From: Streptacidiphilus fuscans
GTDB taxonomy: Bacteria; Actinomycetota; Actinomycetes; Streptomycetales; Streptomycetaceae
Direction of reading: 5' to 3'
DNA length: 64,000 nucleotides
NCBI RefSeq assembly: GCF_015690355.1
Contig: NZ_JADPRT010000003.1
Span: forward strand, 62,001 to 126,000
Below the pieces are notes generated by a model, which saw nothing but the letters and a program-made list of their open reading frames with translations, had not been told where the DNA came from and ran no database searches. Positions 59,970 through 64,000 of this stretch are shown piece by piece. The position numbers and the translations under genes are program-made. Positions within the stretch are counted from its first letter, which is position 1; every line of letters begins with the position of its first letter.

Positions 59970-61281
59970 CCGCCGACGCCGACTCGGAGGCCGTACCGGA
60001 GGCCGCCGTCGCTGCGGGAGCCGCTGCTCCCTCGGCGAGGGCGGCCTTTTCGCGTGCGGCTTGGCGCACGGCTTGGCGTGCGGTCAGCCAACGCTGCAGC
60101 GGCGCCGGGGTCCAGTGCCGCAGGCTCATGGCCCGGTCCTCCACCAGGTGCCAGGAGAGCCAGGCGAGCGCCCAGGTGATCGCGATCGCGGCCAGCACGT
60201 ACGCGTAGTGGCCGTACTTGGTGAAGTGGTACATCAGCAGCGTCTGCAGCACGGGGAAGCCGTAGATGTAGATGCCGTACGAGTAGTCGTTCTTCCGTCC
60301 GACCCAGTGCAGCTTCTTCGGCATCCGCACGCCGCCCCAGATCACCAGGTAGGCGAAGGCCGGGTAGCCGATCACGAAGAAGCCGCCGAGCAGCAGCGAG
60401 CCGACCAGTGCGGCGAACGCGCCCACGGCGAGCAGGTCGTTGATCGGCACCCGCTCCTTGTAGAGCTGGAACGTCGCGCCGAGCAGGAAGACGAAGCCCA
60501 GGTAGATCACGTAGTGGCTGCTGAGCCAGCCGAGGATCGGCATGTTCCAGGCGGTGCTGCCCTCGCTGGGGGCGCCGCGCCAGCCCTTGGCGTCGATCAG
60601 GTTCATCAGGATCATGATCCAGAGCCCGACGGTCACCAGCGCGACCGTCCTGCGGGCCCGGGTCAACACGCCGCCGGCGGCCAGGATGCCGACGATGACG
60701 TAGCAGAAAATCTCGTACTTCAGCGACCAGAGCGCGCCGTCGAAGGCCCCGTTGAAGTTGGTGTGGCGGTGGATCCCGGTGGTCATGATCCCGGAGATGT
60801 CGTAGCCGCTGCCGATCGAGGTGTTCCACATCCCCTCGATGTACTGGAACGGCCCGTACTTGGCCGTCCAGAAGCCCGCCAGCGAGCCGTGCTGCCCGTG
60901 GTAGAGGACCGGCGCGAGCACGAACGCGGTCAGCACGATGCAGACCCACAGGGCCGGCAGGATGCGCAGCGCGCGGTGCCAGGCGTAGCGTCCGACGCCC
61001 AGCCGCTTGCCACTGCCGGTGATCATGAAGCCGGAGATGGCGAAGAAGCCGACCACGGCCATCTTGCCCAGGTCCACCTGGTTGCCGAAGAGCTGGGAGC
61101 CCACGTCCAGGCGGCCGTAGCCGACCGGGTTGCTGTGCGAGACCACGACGGACAGGGCCAGCAGCAGACGGATCAGGCCGAAGCCGTTGGCGCGGCCGGA
61201 GAGCAACTCACCCAGCGTGCCGCGGGTGCGCCACCACGCGCGGGGCCTGCCCGCCGGAGCGGCAGCTATGGTCTCAGCCAT
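59944..61281 (-). CDS. Acyltransferase 3 family membrane protein (OafA-like)
   Basis: A 445-residue integral membrane protein with about ten hydrophobic segments. The conserved His/Arg element LIRLLLALSVVVSHSNP is near residue 36-52, and GFFAISGFMITGSGKRLG, WSLKYEIFCYV and YGIYIYGFPV follow. Such enzymes O-acylate surface sugars or glycolipids. The C-terminal 40 residues are Ala/Ser-rich. The ATG overlaps the SDR stop by 8 bases, so it is coupled, and it converges on rfbC with a 26-base overlap. Confidence 0.88.
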   Translation of the reverse strand: MAETIAAAPAGRPRAWWRTRGTLGELLSGRANGFGLIRLLLALSVVVSHSNPVGYGRLDVGSQLFGNQVDLGKMAVVGFFAISGFMITGSGKRLGVGRYAWHRALRILPALWVCIVLTAFVLAPVLYHGQHGSLAGFWTAKYGPFQYIEGMWNTSIGSGYDISGIMTTGIHRHTNFNGAFDGALWSLKYEIFCYVIVGILAAGGVLTRARRTVALVTVGLWIMILMNLIDAKGWRGAPSEGSTAWNMPILGWLSSHYVIYLGFVFLLGATFQLYKERVPINDLLAVGAFAALVGSLLLGGFFVIGYPAFAYLVIWGGVRMPKKLHWVGRKNDYSYGIYIYGFPVLQTLLMYHFTKYGHYAYVLAAIAITWALAWLSWHLVEDRAMSLRHWTPAPLQRWLTARQAVRQAAREKAALAEGAAAPAATAASGTASESASAVSAGAGKQ

Positions 61282-62218
61282 TCCGGCTTCCCTCCGCCTT
61301 CCAGAGCGCCGCGACGGACTCCGCCAGCGACCGGCGCGCCTCCCAGCCGAGCACGCGACGCACCAGTGTGACATCCAGGCACTGCCAGTCCGTCTCGGGC
61401 CCGGCGCCCGCCGGACCCGGGTCCTCGGTGATCTCCACCGGCACGCCGGAGGCGGCGATCAGGAGCTCGACCATCTGCCGCGCGGAGACGCCCTCGCCCC
61501 GGCCGACGTTGAGCACCGGCGTCGCGGCCCAGTCGACGTCGGTGGCGTCCAGCGCGACGACGACGGCGTCGACGACGTCGTCCAGGTCCACGAAGTCCCG
61601 CTGCGCGGTCAGCGGCGCGAGGGTGAGCGCGGCCGTCTCGCCCGCGGCCTCGGCAGCGGCCAGCTTGGCGGCCATCACGCCCAGCAGGCTGTGACCCGGC
61701 TGCCCGGCGCCGACGACATTGCCGACGCGCAGCGCCACGGCCTGCGCGCCGCCCTTGGCGGCGGTCTGCACCAGGTCGGTGGCCCGCACCTTCAACCGGC
61801 CGTACGCCATCACCGGCTGCGGCTCGTCGCCCTCGGCCTGGACCGTGCCGATCGGGGCCAGCCCATACTCGTGGACCGAGCCGAGCTGGACGAAGCGGAC
61901 CGGCTCCGGCAGCAGCGCGATCGCGTCCAGCACGCGCTGGACCATGGTCACGTTGGCGTCGACCATCTGCTCGTCCGTCAGGCCCCACATGCCGCCCGCG
62001 GCGTTGACCACCGCGGTCACCTGCTCCTCGCGCAGCAGCTCGGCGAGGTCGGCGGCGGTCCCGGCGACCAGGTCGAAGGCCCGGAACCGTCCCGGCACCG
62101 GGACCTCGGGCTCGCGGCGCGCGACGACCAGCACCTGCCTGCCGCCCTGGACCAGCTCCTCGGCCAGGGCGCGGCCGATGAAGCCGGTACCGCCGAGGAC
62201 CGCCACGCTGTTCGACAT
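61274..62218 (-). CDS. NAD-dependent sugar-nucleotide epimerase/dehydratase/reductase (extended SDR)
   Basis: A 314-residue Rossmann-fold enzyme: GGTGFIG (9-15) and the catalytic pair in AYGRLK (about 146-151), with an extended substrate domain. VLNVGRGEGVSARQMVELL near 245 is typical of sugar-nucleotide SDRs. By context it may act as 4-ketoreductase on the rfbB/rfbC product, replacing or complementing the missing rfbD; this is inference. It is upstream of and coupled to the acyltransferase. Confidence 0.82.
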   Translation of the reverse strand: MSNSVAVLGGTGFIGRALAEELVQGGRQVLVVARREPEVPVPGRFRAFDLVAGTAADLAELLREEQVTAVVNAAGGMWGLTDEQMVDANVTMVQRVLDAIALLPEPVRFVQLGSVHEYGLAPIGTVQAEGDEPQPVMAYGRLKVRATDLVQTAAKGGAQAVALRVGNVVGAGQPGHSLLGVMAAKLAAAEAAGETAALTLAPLTAQRDFVDLDDVVDAVVVALDATDVDWAATPVLNVGRGEGVSARQMVELLIAASGVPVEITEDPGPAGAGPETDWQCLDVTLVRRVLGWEARRSLAESVAALWKAEGSRNG

Positions 62219-62306
62219 ACCTGCTTCTCCATAGGTGGTTCGTGATGCGGCGAAGCCGCGGATCATGCCTGGTCAGGCCGAGCGCCAGGCCGGGACGGGC
62301 GGTGCG

Positions 62307-63206
62307 TCAGGGCCGACGGCCGGAGGCCGCGGCGTGCCGCAGCAGGGCACGCGCACCGTCCCGCTGCCCGGTCCGCAGCGCGCCCGGCAGCAGCGTGAGC
62401 GCGTGGATGCGCGAGGAGAGGTGCGTGCGGGCGGCCTTCGCCGCGCGCGGCCAGCCGTGGGCGTCGAGCCGGTCGGCGACGTCCGCGAAGTACTGCGCGG
62501 ACTCCTCGAAGCGGTAGCCGCTGAACGCCTTCGCGGAGGAGATGCTCACCGCGTGCCGCCGGTACTGGAACGAGAGGGTCTCGTCGACCAGCAGCTGCTC
62601 GCCGTCCTGGATCAGGTCGATGATCAGCGCCAGGTCCTGGATGATCTCCAGACCCTCACGGAACCCCCACTTGCGCACCGCGTCCGTGCGCCAGCACAGC
62701 GCCGGGAAGTAGAGCCAGTTGCCGCGCAGCAGGTTGGCCGCGAGCGCCTCGCCGCCGAGCAGCCGTCGGCCCTGGATCCTGGGGGCGTAGATGCGGCGCT
62801 TGGCCTCGTCGACAAGCGTGTTGCTGGGCTTCCCGTCGGAGTCGATCACCTCGACGCCCGGCTGCACGATCGCCGTCCCCGGGTGCTCGGTCAGGGCGGC
62901 GCGGACGGTCGCGACGTAGTTGGGCAGCATGACGTCGTCGGTGCCCATCATCACGAAGTGCTCGGCCTCGACCAGGCCCAGGCACTTCTGGTAGTTGCCG
63001 ACGACGCCGAGGTTCTTCTCGTTGCGCTGGTAGCTCACCCGCGGGTCGCCGAGCTCGGCGAACCACTCCGGCACCCCTGGTTCCTTGCCGTCGTCGACCA
63101 CGACCAGCCGCCAGTCGCGGTCCGTCTGAGCGATGACACTGCGCACGGCGGTCTGCATCAGAGCGACGTCGCCGTAGTACGGCAGCATGATGTCGAGAGT
63201 GGTCAC
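62307..63206 (-). CDS. Family 2 glycosyltransferase
   Basis: A 299-residue GT-A enzyme beginning VTTLDIMLPYYGDVALMQTA. VVVDDGKEPGVPEWF binds the nucleotide and MMGTDDVML (about 92) holds the metal-binding acidic pair. A likely acceptor-side ELLP/ED-like region LALIIDLIQDGEQ follows. It probably builds the glycan of this cluster. The start is uncertain: I use the GTG at 63206, since the frame upstream to 63338 (NPNRFGAFI and earlier) is unlike the family and no strong ribosome site is seen. Confidence 0.78.
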   Translation of the reverse strand: MTTLDIMLPYYGDVALMQTAVRSVIAQTDRDWRLVVVDDGKEPGVPEWFAELGDPRVSYQRNEKNLGVVGNYQKCLGLVEAEHFVMMGTDDVMLPNYVATVRAALTEHPGTAIVQPGVEVIDSDGKPSNTLVDEAKRRIYAPRIQGRRLLGGEALAANLLRGNWLYFPALCWRTDAVRKWGFREGLEIIQDLALIIDLIQDGEQLLVDETLSFQYRRHAVSISSAKAFSGYRFEESAQYFADVADRLDAHGWPRAAKAARTHLSSRIHALTLLPGALRTGQRDGARALLRHAAASGRRP

Positions 63207-63560
63207 GATGAAGGCACCAAATCGGTTGGGGTCCGGACGGGCGGCCTGCCGGGCGCGCACGAGCTCCTGCGTGGGCGGAGGGCACCCTAGGGGCGAAGCA
63301 TACCGACCGCGGCCAACCCGGTACCTTCCCGCGTTCACGCGTCCGCGTGCCTGCGCTCGGGCGGCTCACACGGCTCAGAGGCCTCGGACGCCTCAGAGTT
63401 CTCAACTGATCCTCGCTGCATCCCGAACTTCCGCCGCCGGCTTCCTGACCTCAGCCGGTTAGGCTGTGACGCTGACCCCGGACCGAGCACAGGGACGTCA
63501 CAGAAAAAGACGTCACAGGAGAGCAGACGGAGAGCCGGGCAGGACTTGCTAAGGACCCCC
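63207..63560. other. Divergent intergenic region
   Basis: 354 bases between two divergent glycosyltransferase genes. The only structure I see is the direct repeat GACGTCACAG-AAAAA-GACGTCACAG (63494-63518), about 45 bases before the right-hand gene. It may be a regulator-binding tandem site; a promoter could not be assigned. Confidence 0.4.
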
Positions 63561-64000
63561 GTGCCCCAATCCGTGCGCACCCTCATGGGCCGCCGACTGC
63601 TCGGTCCCGTGTGGCTGCTCCCCGTGCTGGTCACCCTGCTGACCACGCTCTACCGCCTCGGCAACCCCGTGATGTGGCAGGACGAGCTGGCCACGATCAG
63701 CGTCGTCACCCGTCCGGCCGGGAAGATCCTGGCGACGGTGCAGAACGTGGACGCCGTCCACGGCCTGTACTACATGGCCATCCACTTCTGGGTCACTCTT
63801 GCGGGCGACTCCCCCGCCGCGCTGCGGTTGCCCTCCGTCCTTGCGATGACCGCGGGCGCGGCCTTCACCGCGCTGGCGGCGCAGCGCCTCTTCGACTACC
63901 GGGCCGGCCTGCTCGCCGGACTGGTCTACGCGCTGGTCCCCGCGATCGGCCGCTACGGCCAGGAGGCGCGGGACTACGGCATGGTCGTGCTGGCGTCCTC
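63561..64000 (+). CDS. GT39-type membrane glycosyltransferase (5' part)
   Basis: The open frame begins at a GTG with AAGGA 5 bases upstream and runs off the right edge after 146 codons. The visible part has hydrophobic segments and the GT-C acidic motif in NPVMWQDELATISVVTR (about 34-50). NVDAVHGLYYMAIHFWV (about 62-78) and the YGQEARDYGM motif follow. It is a clear homologue of the gene inserted between rplO and secY (RDELASW, HVDAVSGAYYVFLHFW, YAQEARVYAM at matching positions). It likely acts on the glycan assembled by this cluster. Confidence 0.85.
   Translation, partial: MPQSVRTLMGRRLLGPVWLLPVLVTLLTTLYRLGNPVMWQDELATISVVTRPAGKILATVQNVDAVHGLYYMAIHFWVTLAGDSPAALRLPSVLAMTAGAAFTALAAQRLFDYRAGLLAGLVYALVPAIGRYGQEARDYGMVVLAS

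Overview
The window is high-GC DNA with Streptomyces-style codon usage and many GTG starts. It carries a sporulation-regulator trio (shbA, bldM, whiD), a groES-groEL pair under CIRCE control, and almost the whole S10-spc-alpha ribosomal protein block. I read it as chromosomal core of a Streptomycetaceae actinomycete (Streptomyces, Kitasatospora, Streptacidiphilus or a close relative). No tRNA, rRNA, CRISPR array, insertion sequence or replication origin was found. Most genes lie on the minus strand, so operons read from high to low coordinates.

Layout. 1-6.5 kb: 5' part of glpD, guaB3, guaB, the ECF sigma gene shbA, bldM (with a BldN-type promoter) and the divergent whiD. 6.5-14.3 kb: a LysR regulator, groEL, groES with two CIRCE operators over a clear promoter, a methyltransferase-like gene, the overlapping tsaB-rimI-tsaD cluster, and a lipoprotein-sized YkuD-like protein without its catalytic Cys. 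14.4-25 kb: a secreted S53 peptidase, a 55-residue small protein, tsaE, an alpha/beta hydrolase, alr, an L,D-transpeptidase, nnr, acpS and glmS. 25-31 kb: a TetR/FBP-domain divergent pair with a palindromic operator, coaA, two tandem paralogous membrane proteins, a type Ic aminotransferase and glmM. 31-36 kb: rplM-rpsI, an ABC-F ATPase, a membrane-anchored protein and truA. 36-54.4 kb: the ribosomal block from rpsJ down to rplQ, interrupted between rplO and secY by an oppositely oriented glycosyltransferase-39-type gene. 54.8-64 kb: a surface-glycan cluster (two GT2 enzymes, DUF2304 protein, flippase, rfbA/B/C, acyltransferase, sugar-nucleotide SDR, and the start of a second GT39-type gene).

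Functional threads. Cell-wall precursor supply is concentrated here (glmS, glmM, alr, L,D-transpeptidase), as are t6A tRNA modification (tsaB, tsaD, tsaE), coenzyme A/ACP supply (coaA, acpS) and translation. The glycan cluster plausibly makes a deoxyhexose-containing surface polymer: rfbA/B/C supply the dTDP-sugar, the glycosyltransferases and acyltransferase build and decorate it, and the flippase exports it.

The most distinctive non-coding signal is a family of six long imperfect palindromes (126-184 bp). Each sits directly after the 3' end of a minus-strand gene and before the next minus-strand gene. Two copies carry an alternative internal segment and one of these is mosaic. A separate, unrelated giant inverted repeat of about 190 bp lies between alr and the L,D-transpeptidase gene. 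Many strong stem-loops punctuate the ribosomal block.
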